DNA of 64,000 nt from positions 620,001 through 684,000 of the forward strand of contig CAVTWH010000006.1 of NCBI GenBank assembly GCA_963738365.1, in the 5' to 3' direction. Source of the stretch: CAVTWH01 sp963738365. Lineage in GTDB: Bacteria > Actinomycetota > Actinomycetes > Mycobacteriales > Micromonosporaceae. Positions 26,119-35,132 of the stretch are shown one piece after another. A program made the position numbers and the translations under genes. How positions within the stretch are numbered: the first letter of the stretch is position 1; every line of letters begins with the position of its first letter. The notes beneath the pieces were generated by a model. The model had not been told where the DNA came from. It worked only from the letters and a program-made list of their open reading frames with translations, and did no database searches.

Positions 26119-26287
26119 CCGTCCGGATGTGCCGGGCAGGTAGTGGTGGCCGGGAGTGGACATCGGTGCTGGTCAGTTTGGCGAGCCGGGACCCGGGGTA
26201 GGCCGAGGGCGACCCGCCGCAAACCGGGGCGCGTCGCCGGGCCGGCAGGCCGTACGCTGACCCGGAAGCCAACGGGGGAAGGCTGGC

Positions 26288-26773
26288 ATGCGTATCAGTA
26301 TCGAGGTGTCACCCGACGAGGAGCTGTGTGTCGCATCGGAGCGGCACGTGCTCGGCGGTCGGCGCAAGACGATCCTGCTGGCCGGCGCGGCGCCTGTGGT
26401 CGCCGCCGTGGGCCTGCTCTCCTTCGGCCGGTCGGCGCTGGCCCCGGCGCTGCTGCTGATCGGGCTCGGCGTCATCGACCTCACCGTGCTGCCGCTGCTG
26501 CTGCCCCGGCTGCGCGCCCGGGCGTGGGCCCGCGATCCGGTGCACCCGCGGCTGGTCGAGGTGACCCCGGTCGGGGTCCGGACGGTGTACTCCGGTTTCG
26601 AGCTGACCCGGCCCTGGCACCTGGTCGACGACGTGGTCGAACTGCCCGGCCAGTACCTGCTGATGCTCGACCGGCGCAGCTACATCGCCCTGCCGACCGG
26701 GCGGCTCAGCCAGGCCGAGGCCGACGACCTGCGTACCCTGCTCTACCGGCGGGACGCCCTGGTCCCCGCCTGA
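26288..26773 (+). CDS. YcxB-like membrane protein
   Basis: 161 residues: a short N-terminal strand region (MRISIEVSPDEELCVASERH), two hydrophobic helices (ILLAGAAPVVAAVGLLSF and ALLLIGLGVIDLTVLPLLL), then a cytoplasmic domain with VEVTPVGVRTVYSGFELTRPWHLVDDV that resembles the YcxB/PH-like fold. The function is unknown. ATG 26288 follows GGGGGAAGG, and TACGCT near 26255 may be its -10 box. It is convergent with the exonuclease gene. Confidence 0.68.
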   Translation: MRISIEVSPDEELCVASERHVLGGRRKTILLAGAAPVVAAVGLLSFGRSALAPALLLIGLGVIDLTVLPLLLPRLRARAWARDPVHPRLVEVTPVGVRTVYSGFELTRPWHLVDDVVELPGQYLLMLDRRSYIALPTGRLSQAEADDLRTLLYRRDALVPA

Positions 26774-26781
26774 GCGACCGG

Positions 26782-27564
26782 TCAGTCGTGCAGGTCGAGG
26801 ACCACCGGGGCGTGGTCGGAGGGGCCTTTGCCCTTGCGCGCCTCCCGGTCGACCCAGGCGTCGGTGACCCGGTCGGCGAGCGGGCGGCTGGCGTAGACCA
26901 GGTCGATGCGCATGCCCATGTCCTTGTGGAAGTAGCCGCCCCGGTAGTCGTGGTAGGTGAACGGGTTGGGGCCTTTCAGCGAGCGGGGCAGCATGTCGAC
27001 CAGGCCGAGGCCGCGCAGCGCGGCGAGCGCCGCGCGTTCGGCGTCGGTGACGTGGGTGGCGCCGACGAAGGCGCCCGGGTCCCAGACGTCGGCGTCGGTG
27101 GGCGCCACGTTGAAGTCGCCGCAGACGGCGAACTGCGGGTGCGCGGCCAGCTCCGGCTCGATGGCGGCGCGCAGGGCGGCCAGCCAGGACAGCTTGTATG
27201 CGTAGTGGTCGGAGTCGGGGGTACGCCCGTTGGGCACGTACACCGACCACACCCGGGCGCCGCCGCAGGTGGCGCCGAGCGCCCGGGGCTCCGCCGGGGT
27301 GGCCGGGTCGGGGAAGCCCGGGGCGCCGGGGAAGCCCGGTGTCACGTCGTCCAGCCCGACCCGGGAGAGCAGGGCCACGCCGTTCCAGCGGTCCACGCCG
27401 AGGGCGGCCACCTGGTAGCCGAGCTTCTCCACCTCGGCGGCCGGGAAGGTCGGCGTCTTGGTCTCCTGCAGGCACAGCACGTCGGGCGCGGCGCGCTCCA
27501 GCCAGTCGAGCAGCCGGGGCAGCCGCGCGGTCACCGAGTTGACGTTCCACGTCGCCAGGCGCAT
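26782..27564 (-). CDS. xth: Exodeoxyribonuclease III
   Basis: A 260-residue AP endonuclease/exonuclease (EEP superfamily). Motifs: RLATWNVNS, LCLQETKTPT, YVPNGR, CGDFNVAP, FTYHDYRGG, MRIDLVYAS and the final PSDHAPVV; these supply the metal-binding Asn, Glu, Asp and catalytic Asp-His pair. It incises abasic sites in base-excision repair. ATG 27564 gives the normal start MRLATWNVN; ATG 27573 would add three residues. It is divergent from dxr with about 100 bases between. Confidence 0.93.
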   Translation of the reverse strand: MRLATWNVNSVTARLPRLLDWLERAAPDVLCLQETKTPTFPAAEVEKLGYQVAALGVDRWNGVALLSRVGLDDVTPGFPGAPGFPDPATPAEPRALGATCGGARVWSVYVPNGRTPDSDHYAYKLSWLAALRAAIEPELAAHPQFAVCGDFNVAPTDADVWDPGAFVGATHVTDAERAALAALRGLGLVDMLPRSLKGPNPFTYHDYRGGYFHKDMGMRIDLVYASRPLADRVTDAWVDREARKGKGPSDHAPVVLDLHD

Positions 27565-27662
27565 GGGCCCCACGCTAGCGGTACCCCCTGACAGCGGCCG
27601 GTGTGGACGAGCTGTGTCGACCGCCCGGCGCGTGGCCGGGTCGGCAGGGGAGAATGGGGCCC

Positions 27663-28872
27663 GTGAGTACGCCCCGCGACATCGTCCTGCTCGGCTCCAC
27701 CGGCTCGATCGGTACCCAGGCGGTCGACATCGTGCGGCGCAACCCCGACCGGTTCCGGGTGGTCGGGCTGGGCGCCGGCGGCGGCAACGTGGCGCTGCTC
27801 GCCGAGCAGGCGCTCGAACTCGGCGTCGAGGTGGTCGGGGTGGCCCGGGCCAGCGTGGTCCAGGACCTGCAGCTGGCCTTCTACGCCCGCGCGCAGCAGG
27901 CCGGCTACAGCACCGGGGGCTACCGCATCCCGAAGATCCTCGCCGGCCCGTCGGCCATGACCGAACTGGCCGGCTACCCGTGTGACGTGGTGCTCAACGG
28001 CGTCGTCGGCTCGCTCGGGCTGGCGCCCACCCTGGCGGCGCTGCGCGCCGGGCGTACCCTCGCGCTGGCCAACAAGGAGTCGCTGGTGGCCGGCGGGCCG
28101 CTGGTGCGCGCGGTGGCCGCGCCGGGGCAGATCGTGCCGGTGGACTCCGAGCACTCGGCGCTGGCCCAGGCGCTGCGCGGCGGCTCCCGGGGCGAGGTGC
28201 GGCGGCTGGTGCTGACGGCCAGCGGCGGTGCGTTCCGCGGCCGTAGCCGCGCCGAGCTGGCCGGCGTCACGCCGGCCCAGGCGCTGGCCCACCCGACCTG
28301 GGACATGGGCCCGGTCGTCACGATCAACTCGGCCACCCTGGTGAACAAGGGGCTGGAGGTGATCGAAGCGCACGAGCTGTTCGGCGTCGGCTACGACGAC
28401 ATCACCGTGATGGTGCACCCGCAGTCGGTGATCCACTCGCTGGTCGAGTTCGTCGACGGTTCCACCCTGGCCCAGTGCAGCCCGCCGGACATGCGGCTGC
28501 CGATCGCGCTGGCGCTGGGCTGGCCGGACCGGGTGTCCGAGGCTGCCCCGGGGATCGACTGGGGCGCCGCACACAGCTGGGAGCTGCGCCCGCTGGACAG
28601 CGCCGCGTTCCCGGCGGTGGAGCTGGCCAAGGCGGCCGGCCGGGCCGGGCGCTGCCGGCCGGCCATCTTCAACGCCGCCAACGAGGAGTGCGTGGCCGCC
28701 TTCGTCGCCGGGCGGCTGCCGTTCCTGGGCATCGTCGGACACCCTGGAGGGGGTCCTGGCGGAGGCACCGGACTTCGCCGAACCAGGTACCGTCGGGGAT
28801 GTGCTCGCGGCCGAGGACTGGGCCCGCGCCCGCACCCGCGAACGGATCGCGGCCGCGACGGAAGGGAACTGA
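27663..28872 (+). CDS. dxr: 1-deoxy-D-xylulose-5-phosphate reductoisomerase, one frameshift near the 3' end
   Basis: DXR makes 2-C-methyl-D-erythritol 4-phosphate with NADPH, the committed step of the MEP isoprenoid pathway. Motifs: VLLGSTGSIGTQAVDIV (NADPH), LANKESLVAGG, VDSEHSAL (metal), LTASGGAFRG, HPTWDMGPVVTINSATLVNKGLE, and FNAANEECVAAF. Near 28737 the sequence ATCGTCGGACACC appears to carry one extra G. Removing it restores GIVDTLEGVLAEAPDF and a normal stop at 28872 that overlaps the rseP start; otherwise the frame runs into rseP. GTG 27663 has GGGGAGAATGGGG upstream. The operon dxr-rseP-ispG is conserved in actinobacteria. Confidence 0.92.
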
Positions 28873-30128
28873 TGGCGTACCTCACAGGTGTGGTGCTGTT
28901 CGCCCTGATCATCTTCGTGTCGGTGTGCCTGCACGAGGCGGGCCACATGGTCACCGCCAAGGCCTTCGGGATGAAGGTCACCCGGTACTTCGCAGGGTTC
29001 GGCCCGACCCTGTTCTCCTTCCGCCGGGGCGAGACCGAGTACGGGCTCAAGGGCATCCCGCTGGGCGGCTTCGTCAAGATCGTCGGGATGACGCCGCAGG
29101 AGGACGACGTCGAGCCCGGCGACGAGAAGCGCGCCATGTGGCGGTACCCGGTGTGGAAGCGCACGATCGTGATGAGCGCCGGGTCACTGACCCACTTCGC
29201 GCTCGGCTTCGTGCTGCTCTGGGTGGTGCTGACCTTCGTCGGCATCCCCAACCCGGCCCTCAACGACGCCAACAAGCTGCCCGCCTACATCACCGTCGGC
29301 GAGTGCATCGTCACCAGCGACGAACAGCCCGCGTGTACCGCCGCCGACCAGCGCGGCGCGGCCAAGGCCGCCGGCCTGCGCGACGGCGACCTGATCACCT
29401 CCGTCGACGGCACCGCCGTCACCAGCTACGGCCAGCTGGTCAGTGTGATCCGCACCGCACCCGCCGGCCCGCACCAGGTCACCTACACCCGCGACGGGGC
29501 GACCAGCACGGCCACCGTCAACCTGGTCGCCGTGCAGCGGCACCCGATCGACGCCGACGGCGCCCCGGTGGCCGACCAGCCGCAGCAGCAGGTCTCCGCG
29601 ATGGGCGTGGGCGCCGCCCCGCCGCCGGGGGTACCGACCACGATCACCTACGGGCCGGTGCAGAGCCTCGGCAAGGCCGGCACGCTCACCGGGCAGACCT
29701 TCGCCGGGGTGGGCTCGGCGCTCAAGGCGTTCCCGCAGCGCATCCCGAACCTGTGGCACGCCCTCAACGGCGGCCAGCGCGACCCGAACGGGCCGATCAG
29801 CGTGGTGGGCGCCAGCCGGCTGGGCGGGGAGACCGCCGAGCACGGCGCCTGGTTCGTCTTCCTGCTGCTCGCGGCCAGCCTGAACTTCTTCGTCGGGGTG
29901 TTCAACCTGCTGCCGCTGCTGCCGCTGGACGGCGGCCACATCGCCATCGCCTGGTTCGAGCGGGCCCGCTCGTGGCTCTACGCCAAGCTCAGCCGCCCCG
30001 ACCCGGGCCGGGTCGACTATGCCAAGCTGATGCCTGTCACCTACGCGGTGATCCTGATCTTCGGGGCGTTCACCCTGTTGACCGTGGGCGCCGATATCGT
30101 CAATCCCGTCACCCTCTTCACCAAGTGA
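28872..30128 (+). CDS. rseP: Site-2 protease RseP/Rip1 (M50 family)
   Basis: A 418-residue intramembrane zinc protease. HEAGH (residues 21-25) and LDGGH (about 353-357) supply the zinc ligands, with a PDZ domain between (about 145-230, AAGLRDGDLITSVDGTAV). Four hydrophobic segments are visible. In M. tuberculosis Rip1 cleaves anti-sigma factors and controls cell-envelope lipids; RseP acts in regulated intramembrane proteolysis generally. It starts on the last base of the dxr stop and its stop overlaps the likely ispG start. Confidence 0.93.
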   Translation: MAYLTGVVLFALIIFVSVCLHEAGHMVTAKAFGMKVTRYFAGFGPTLFSFRRGETEYGLKGIPLGGFVKIVGMTPQEDDVEPGDEKRAMWRYPVWKRTIVMSAGSLTHFALGFVLLWVVLTFVGIPNPALNDANKLPAYITVGECIVTSDEQPACTAADQRGAAKAAGLRDGDLITSVDGTAVTSYGQLVSVIRTAPAGPHQVTYTRDGATSTATVNLVAVQRHPIDADGAPVADQPQQQVSAMGVGAAPPPGVPTTITYGPVQSLGKAGTLTGQTFAGVGSALKAFPQRIPNLWHALNGGQRDPNGPISVVGASRLGGETAEHGAWFVFLLLAASLNFFVGVFNLLPLLPLDGGHIAIAWFERARSWLYAKLSRPDPGRVDYAKLMPVTYAVILIFGAFTLLTVGADIVNPVTLFTK

Positions 30129-31306
30129 GCGCAGCTGTGAGTGTGAACCTCGGAATGCCCGCCGTGCCGGCCGAACCGCTGGCGCCCCGTCGCAGGTCCC
30201 GGCAGATCATGGTGGGCCCGGTCCCGGTGGGCGGTGGCGCGCCGGTGTCGGTGCAGTCGATGACCACCACGCTGACCGCCGACGTCAACGCCACCCTGCA
30301 GCAGATCGCCGAGCTGACCGCTTCCGGCTGCCAGATCGTCCGGGTGGCGGTGCCGTCCCAGGACGACGCCGACGCGCTGCCGCTGATCGCCAAGAAGTCG
30401 CAGATCCCGGTGATCGCCGACATCCACTTCCAGCCGAAGTACGTGTTCGCCGCGATCGACGCGGGCTGCGCGGCGGTCCGGGTCAACCCGGGCAACATCA
30501 AGAAGTTCGACGACAAGGTGGGCGAGATCGCCCGGGCCGCGCAGGCCGCCGGTACGCCCATCCGGATCGGCGTGAACGCCGGCTCGCTGGACCCGCGGCT
30601 GCTGCAGAAGTACGGGAAGGCCACGCCGGAGGCGCTGGTCGAGTCGGCGCTGTGGGAGTGCTCGCTGTTCGAGGAGCACGGCTTCCGGGAGATCAAGATC
30701 TCGGTGAAGCACAACGACCCGGTCGTCATGATCAAGGCGTACCGGCTGCTCGCCGAGCGCTGCGACTACCCGCTGCACCTGGGCGTGACCGAGGCCGGCC
30801 CGGCGTTCCAGGGCACCATCAAGTCGGCGGTGGCCTTCGGCGCGCTGCTGGCCGAGGGGATCGGGGACACCATCCGGGTGTCGTTGTCCGCGCCGCCGGT
30901 CGAAGAGGTCAAGGTCGGCAACCAGATCCTGGAGTCGCTGGGCCTGCGCGACCGCGGCCTGGAGATCGTCTCCTGCCCGTCCTGCGGCCGCGCCCAGGTC
31001 GACGTCTACACCCTGGCCGAGCAGGTGACCGCCGCGCTGGAGGGGTTCCCCGCGCCGCTGCGGGTGGCCGTCATGGGCTGCGTGGTCAACGGCCCCGGCG
31101 AGGCCCGGGAGGCCGATCTCGGGGTGGCCTCCGGCAACGGCAAGGGCCAGATCTTCGTCAAGGGCGAGGTCATCAAGACGGTGCCGGAGTCGCAGATCGT
31201 GGAGACCCTGGTCGAGGAGGCCCTGCGGCTGGCCGACCAGATGGGCGTCGAGCTGCCCGAAGACCTCCGCGACCTGGTACCCGGCCCGACCGTCACCGTG
31301 CACTGA
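30125..31306 (+). CDS. ispG: 4-hydroxy-3-methylbut-2-en-1-yl diphosphate synthase
   Basis: IspG/GcpE reduces MEcPP to HMBPP with a [4Fe-4S] cluster, late in the MEP pathway. The TIM-barrel part shows VQSMTTTLTADVNAT, RVNPGNIKK, GVNAGSLDPR and LGVTEAG; cluster cysteines are in CPSCGR (near 283) and GCVVNGPGEA (near 318). GTG 30125 overlaps the rseP stop; GTG 30137 or 30143 are possible alternatives. It is the last gene of the dxr-rseP-ispG unit and is convergent with the large membrane protein gene, 12 bases apart. Confidence 0.95.
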   Translation: MSAAVSVNLGMPAVPAEPLAPRRRSRQIMVGPVPVGGGAPVSVQSMTTTLTADVNATLQQIAELTASGCQIVRVAVPSQDDADALPLIAKKSQIPVIADIHFQPKYVFAAIDAGCAAVRVNPGNIKKFDDKVGEIARAAQAAGTPIRIGVNAGSLDPRLLQKYGKATPEALVESALWECSLFEEHGFREIKISVKHNDPVVMIKAYRLLAERCDYPLHLGVTEAGPAFQGTIKSAVAFGALLAEGIGDTIRVSLSAPPVEEVKVGNQILESLGLRDRGLEIVSCPSCGRAQVDVYTLAEQVTAALEGFPAPLRVAVMGCVVNGPGEAREADLGVASGNGKGQIFVKGEVIKTVPESQIVETLVEEALRLADQMGVELPEDLRDLVPGPTVTVH

Positions 31307-31318
31307 GCCCCTGCCGGG

Positions 31319-33292
31319 CTACCCGGGGACGAGCCAGAGCCAGACGCCGCCGACGTACCGGCCGGTCACGCCGGTGAGCTGGTCCACGAGCTGTTTCAGC
31401 TCGGCCGGCCGGGGCGCCGTGCGCGGGTCCATGACCAGCGCCGAGGCGCCCCACCAGCGCAGGTCGGCGGCGGCGTTCGCCTGGTCGGCCGTGGTCACGG
31501 TGGGCAGCGGGCCGCTCGGGTGCACCCCGAGCAGCAGCGCGTCGGTGGGCCGCGGGTGCTGGTCGTACCAGCCGTGCCCGGCCGGGCCGTAGCGGTCGGC
31601 TGGCCACGGGCCGACGAAGTACCCACCGGCGATCCGGAACCGCATCCCGGCGGCCACCTGCCAGTCCAGTGCCCAGGTGGGGTTCGGCGAGCGGGGCAGC
31701 GGCACGGGTACCACGGTGGCGCCGTCGGGCAGGTAGGAGCGCCACGCCCCGGTGCTGAAGAAGGCCGGCACGGTGGTCCGCGCCCCGGCTCGCAGCGGGG
31801 TCGGGAAGGTCGGCACCAGGGCCAGCACCACCAGCCCGGCCAGCCACTTCCGGGCCGGCACCCCGGTCAGCCACCCCCGGGCCGGCGGCCCGGTCAGCCA
31901 CTTCCGGGGCGGCAGCCCGGTCAGCCACCCCCGGGCGGGCGGCCGGGTGGCTTCGGCGGAAGGCTGAGCCGGCTGGGCGGCGGCCGGCTGGGCCAGCAGC
32001 CGGTCCAGTCCGAGGGCGACCAGGAGAGCAACCATGACGACGGTCACATAGGCCAGCCGGCTCGGGATGATGTCGGAGAGCAGCGGCAGCCGGGCCGGCA
32101 GCCGCCACGGGCCGGGCAGCGCGGTGAGGTGGCCGGCGACGTGCACCCGGTTACCCAGTGAGAGGACCGCGAACAGCAGCCCGGTGAGCGCCGCCGCGCG
32201 GGCCAGCGGCGTGCGCCACAGCCAGGCGGCCAGCGCCGCTGACAGGAGCAGCAGCGGCGGGCCGAAGTACCCGTTCTCCTCGGTCAGGTTGCCCTTGGCG
32301 TAGTGGGCCGGCCCGGTGGCGGCCAGCGAACGCGTCGCGAAGCTGGGGAAGGAGAGCAGGTCGGCGTAGCCGAACCGGCTGAACGGCAGCCCGGAGTAGT
32401 GCGCCGGCCCGGCGAACTGCACCCACAGCGGGTACGCCGCCAGCGGCAGGGCGACCGCGAGGGCGATCGCCAGCCCGGCGCCGACCGGCCGCCACGACCG
32501 CCGGATCGCGTCGGGGCGCAGCAGCCCGTAGACCGCCAGCAGGGTGCCGAAGCCGAGCGCGGTGATGAGCAGGATCTCGGCGCCGATCAGCAGCTGCACG
32601 ACGGCGCAGAGCGCGAGCGCCACGGCGCGGCGTAGCCGGTGGTCGGGTTCGCGCAGGCGCAGGGTGAGCCCGATGATCGCCGGGAGGGCGAAGTTGGCCA
32701 CCATGTTGAGGTGCCCGTTGGCGTGCGACACCAGCGTGGGGGAGAAGGAGACCAGCGCCCCGCCGACGCCGGCCGCCAGCCGGGAGAAGCGCGCCCCGGC
32801 GCCGGGCAGCAGCCGGGCGAAGAGCAGGTACCAGGCCCAGGCGGAGGCGGTCACGCCGAGCACCATGGCCAGCGCGTAGCTGACCGGGGCGCCGAGCCAC
32901 AGCGTGACCGGGGCCAGCGGCGCGGCCAGCGCGAGGACGATGGTGTTGCCCATCGCGTTCACCCCGTCGGGGGCGTTCTGCACCGGGATGACCAGGGGGT
33001 TGTGCCCGTGCCGCAGGGCCTGCGCGACCCAGGTCAGGTAGTACTCGAACAGCCGCTGGTCGGAGGTCGAGTCGGTGAGGTAGCGCAGCCGCACTCCGGC
33101 GAGCAGGCCGGAGAAGAGCCAGCCGGACAGCGCGGCGTAGACCGCCAGGGCGGTCAGGTCGGCCCGCCGGTCGCCGCGCACGCCGGTCGGCACGTCCGGC
33201 GGCCCGGCGGGCAGCCCGTCCCCGGCCGGTACGCCCGGGCGCACGCCGACGGGGTCCGGGTCGGTGACCGGGGTGGCGGGCGGTTCGGGCAC
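31319..33292 (-). CDS. Large polytopic membrane protein (glycosyltransferase-C-like)
   Basis: A 657-residue protein. A Pro-rich cytoplasmic N terminus is followed by about a dozen hydrophobic helices and a soluble C-terminal domain (from about 520: TTVPAFFSTGAWRSYLPDGATVVPVP). The loop after the first helix has the acidic cluster TDSTSDQRLFEYYLTW and RHGHNPL, reminiscent of GT-C transferases that use lipid-linked sugars; this is a topology-based guess. Before the last helix is a nine-residue repeat (G/K-W-L-T-G-x-P-x-R) four times. It interrupts the usual ispG-GNAT neighbourhood. Confidence 0.7.
   Translation of the reverse strand: MPEPPATPVTDPDPVGVRPGVPAGDGLPAGPPDVPTGVRGDRRADLTALAVYAALSGWLFSGLLAGVRLRYLTDSTSDQRLFEYYLTWVAQALRHGHNPLVIPVQNAPDGVNAMGNTIVLALAAPLAPVTLWLGAPVSYALAMVLGVTASAWAWYLLFARLLPGAGARFSRLAAGVGGALVSFSPTLVSHANGHLNMVANFALPAIIGLTLRLREPDHRLRRAVALALCAVVQLLIGAEILLITALGFGTLLAVYGLLRPDAIRRSWRPVGAGLAIALAVALPLAAYPLWVQFAGPAHYSGLPFSRFGYADLLSFPSFATRSLAATGPAHYAKGNLTEENGYFGPPLLLLSAALAAWLWRTPLARAAALTGLLFAVLSLGNRVHVAGHLTALPGPWRLPARLPLLSDIIPSRLAYVTVVMVALLVALGLDRLLAQPAAAQPAQPSAEATRPPARGWLTGLPPRKWLTGPPARGWLTGVPARKWLAGLVVLALVPTFPTPLRAGARTTVPAFFSTGAWRSYLPDGATVVPVPLPRSPNPTWALDWQVAAGMRFRIAGGYFVGPWPADRYGPAGHGWYDQHPRPTDALLLGVHPSGPLPTVTTADQANAAADLRWWGASALVMDPRTAPRPAELKQLVDQLTGVTGRYVGGVWLWLVPG
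31841..31948 (-). repeat. 27-bp tandem repeat, four copies, within the membrane protein gene
   Basis: CAGCCACTTCCGGGCCGGCA-type units begin at 31841, 31868, 31895 and 31922. Copies alternate between CACTTCC and CACCCCC variants. On the minus strand they encode G/K-W-L-T-G-x-P-x-R. Confidence 0.9.
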
Positions 33293-33369
33293 CCCGTCAC
33301 CCTAGCGACCGACCCGTCCCGGGGCAGGTGGCGGCGCTGCGGTCGGGCCGGGTGGCCGGACGGGTGACG

Positions 33370-33408
33370 CCGAAGGCGCCGGCCCCATGCCGGGGTCGGC
33401 GCCTTCGG
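33370..33408 (-). terminator. Terminator hairpin downstream of padR
   Basis: CCGAAGGCGCCGGCCCC pairs with GGGGTCGGCGCCTTCGG around a 5-base centre: a 17-bp stem with one T mismatch. It begins 14 bases after the padR stop on the minus strand and separates padR from the upstream end of the large membrane protein gene. Confidence 0.75.
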
Positions 33409-33421
33409 ATGATGCGGGTGG

Positions 33422-34006
33422 TCAGTCCTCGGCGAGGATGGCGTAGAGCTTGCGCTTGGTCTCGTTGAGCACCTCGACGGCGCGCTGCCACTGCTCGCGG
33501 TCGCCGTTGAAGCCGATCTGGCGCAGCGCGTTCATGATGCCCCAGATGGCTTCCTTGGTGTCCTGGCCGGAGCTGACGGTCTCGGCGCTGAACTCGTTCC
33601 AAGGCGCGTCGGCGGCGGCCGCTTCGGCCTCCGCCCGGCCGTCGTCGGTCAGCGAGAACCGCTTCCGCCCGCCGGTCTCCTCGCTGGTGATCAGCCCTTC
33701 GTCCTCCAGCAGCTGCAGGGTCGGGTAGACCGAGCCGGGGCTGGGGCGCCAGACGCCGCCGGTGCGGCTGTCCAGTTCCTTGATCATTTCGTACCCGTGC
33801 ATCGGGCGCTCGACCAGCAGGGCGAGGATCGCCGCGCGGACGTTGCCGCGGCGCTCGCGCCCGCCCCGGCCGCGGCCGTGGCTGTGCCGGTCACGCCCGC
33901 CCGGGCCGAGCCCGAACGGGAAGGCTCCGGCGAACGGATTGCCGCCGAACGGATTGCCACCGCGTTGGTGGCCGAAGCCGGGTGCTCCGTGGTGGAAGTC
34001 CCTCAT
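33422..34006 (-). CDS. PadR family transcriptional regulator
   Basis: A 194-residue regulator. A flexible Gly/His/Arg-rich N terminus (1-55; GGNPFGGNPF repeats) precedes the PadR winged helix (RAAILALLVERPMHGYEMIKEL ... SVYPTLQLLEDEGLI, about 55-125) and a helical C-terminal domain with a dimerisation helix. PadR proteins usually repress a neighbouring drug-transport operon and themselves. The DrrAB-like ABC pair is divergent 173 bases away, and a TATCGT-N10-ACGATA site lies between, which fits that model. Confidence 0.9.
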   Translation of the reverse strand: MRDFHHGAPGFGHQRGGNPFGGNPFAGAFPFGLGPGGRDRHSHGRGRGGRERRGNVRAAILALLVERPMHGYEMIKELDSRTGGVWRPSPGSVYPTLQLLEDEGLITSEETGGRKRFSLTDDGRAEAEAAAADAPWNEFSAETVSSGQDTKEAIWGIMNALRQIGFNGDREQWQRAVEVLNETKRKLYAILAED

Positions 34007-34021
34007 GACTCCCCTCCCATC

Positions 34022-34048
34022 TATCGTTGATACGTCGACGATATATCG
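34022..34048. promoter_or_regulatory. PadR-type operator between padR and the ABC genes
   Basis: TATCGT-N10-ACGATA (34022-34043), overlapped by the palindrome CGATATATCG (34039-34048), starts 16 bases upstream of the padR start codon in a very AT-rich patch. Its symmetry and position suit autorepression and control of the divergent ABC genes. Confidence 0.6.
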
Positions 34049-34179
34049 CTAAGCTATCGGCTGCAAGGGGCGGAAGCCGTACCGATCGCAGACAGCCGGG
34101 TCGCACCGGCGTCACCGGGGTGTCAGGGCCGTGTCAGCCAGGTCGGCCATGCTGGTGACAACGAAGACGAAGGAGCGAC

Positions 34180-35130
34180 ATGACTGACGCGATCCAGGCC
34201 GAGGGCCTGGTCAAGCGGTTCGGGTCGAAGACCGCCGTGGACGGCGTCGACCTGACCGTGCGGCCGGGCACCGTACTGGGCCTGCTCGGTCCCAACGGGG
34301 CCGGCAAGACGACGATCGTGCGGCTGCTCACCACGCTGCTGCGGCTCGACGGCGGCCGGGCCAGCGTGGCCGGCTACGACGTGGTCCGCGACGCCGACAA
34401 GGTGCGCGCGATGATCGGCCTCACCGGCCAGTACGCGGCGGTCGACGAGGAGCTGACCGGTGCCGAGAACCTGCTGCTCATCGGGCGCCTGCTGGAGCTG
34501 CCGAAGCGGGAGGCCAAGACCCGGGCCGCCGAGCTGCTGGAGCGCTTCGACCTCGGTGACGCGGCCAAGCGGGCCGCGAAGACCTACTCCGGTGGCATGC
34601 GCCGCCGCCTCGACCTGGCCGCCAGCCTGATCGGACGGCCCAGCATCCTGTTCCTGGACGAGCCCACCACCGGACTGGACCCGCGCAGCCGGGGCGACGT
34701 CTGGGCGATGGTCCGGGAGCTGGTCGACAACGGGGCCACCGTGCTGCTCACCACGCAGTACCTGGACGAGGCCGACCGGCTGGCCTCGGAGATCGCGGTG
34801 GTGGACCACGGCCGGCTGATCGCCAGCGGTACCTCCGCCCAGCTGAAGGCCAAGGTGGGCGGCCAGACCCTGGACGTACGCCCGACCGACCCGGCCGACC
34901 TGCCGCTGGTCAGCGGGATCGTGGAGCGGGTGGTGGGGACCGCCCCGACCAGTCGCCCCGACGACCCGGGGCTGCTGTCGGTCTCGGTGGAGAACCGGGC
35001 CGACGCCATGCCGGCGGTGGTCCGGGTACTGCAGGAGCGCGACATCGCGGTCACCGAGCTGGCGCTGCGCCTGGCCAGCCTGGACGAGGTGTTCCTGGCC
35101 CTGACCGGCCACGCCACGGAGGAGAAGTAG
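34180..35130 (+). CDS. ABC transporter ATP-binding protein, DrrA-like
   Basis: A 316-residue ATPase of the daunorubicin-resistance (DrrA) type. Walker A GPNGAGKTT (37-45), signature YSGGMRRRLDLA (near 137), Walker B LFLDEPTTGLD (near 157), and the C-terminal DrrA extension with a final SLDEVFLALTG. It would power an ABC-2 exporter with the next gene. ATG 34180 has GAAGGAGCGAC upstream. Regulation by the divergent PadR is likely. Confidence 0.92.
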   Translation: MTDAIQAEGLVKRFGSKTAVDGVDLTVRPGTVLGLLGPNGAGKTTIVRLLTTLLRLDGGRASVAGYDVVRDADKVRAMIGLTGQYAAVDEELTGAENLLLIGRLLELPKREAKTRAAELLERFDLGDAAKRAAKTYSGGMRRRLDLAASLIGRPSILFLDEPTTGLDPRSRGDVWAMVRELVDNGATVLLTTQYLDEADRLASEIAVVDHGRLIASGTSAQLKAKVGGQTLDVRPTDPADLPLVSGIVERVVGTAPTSRPDDPGLLSVSVENRADAMPAVVRVLQERDIAVTELALRLASLDEVFLALTGHATEEK

Positions 35131-35132
35131 TC

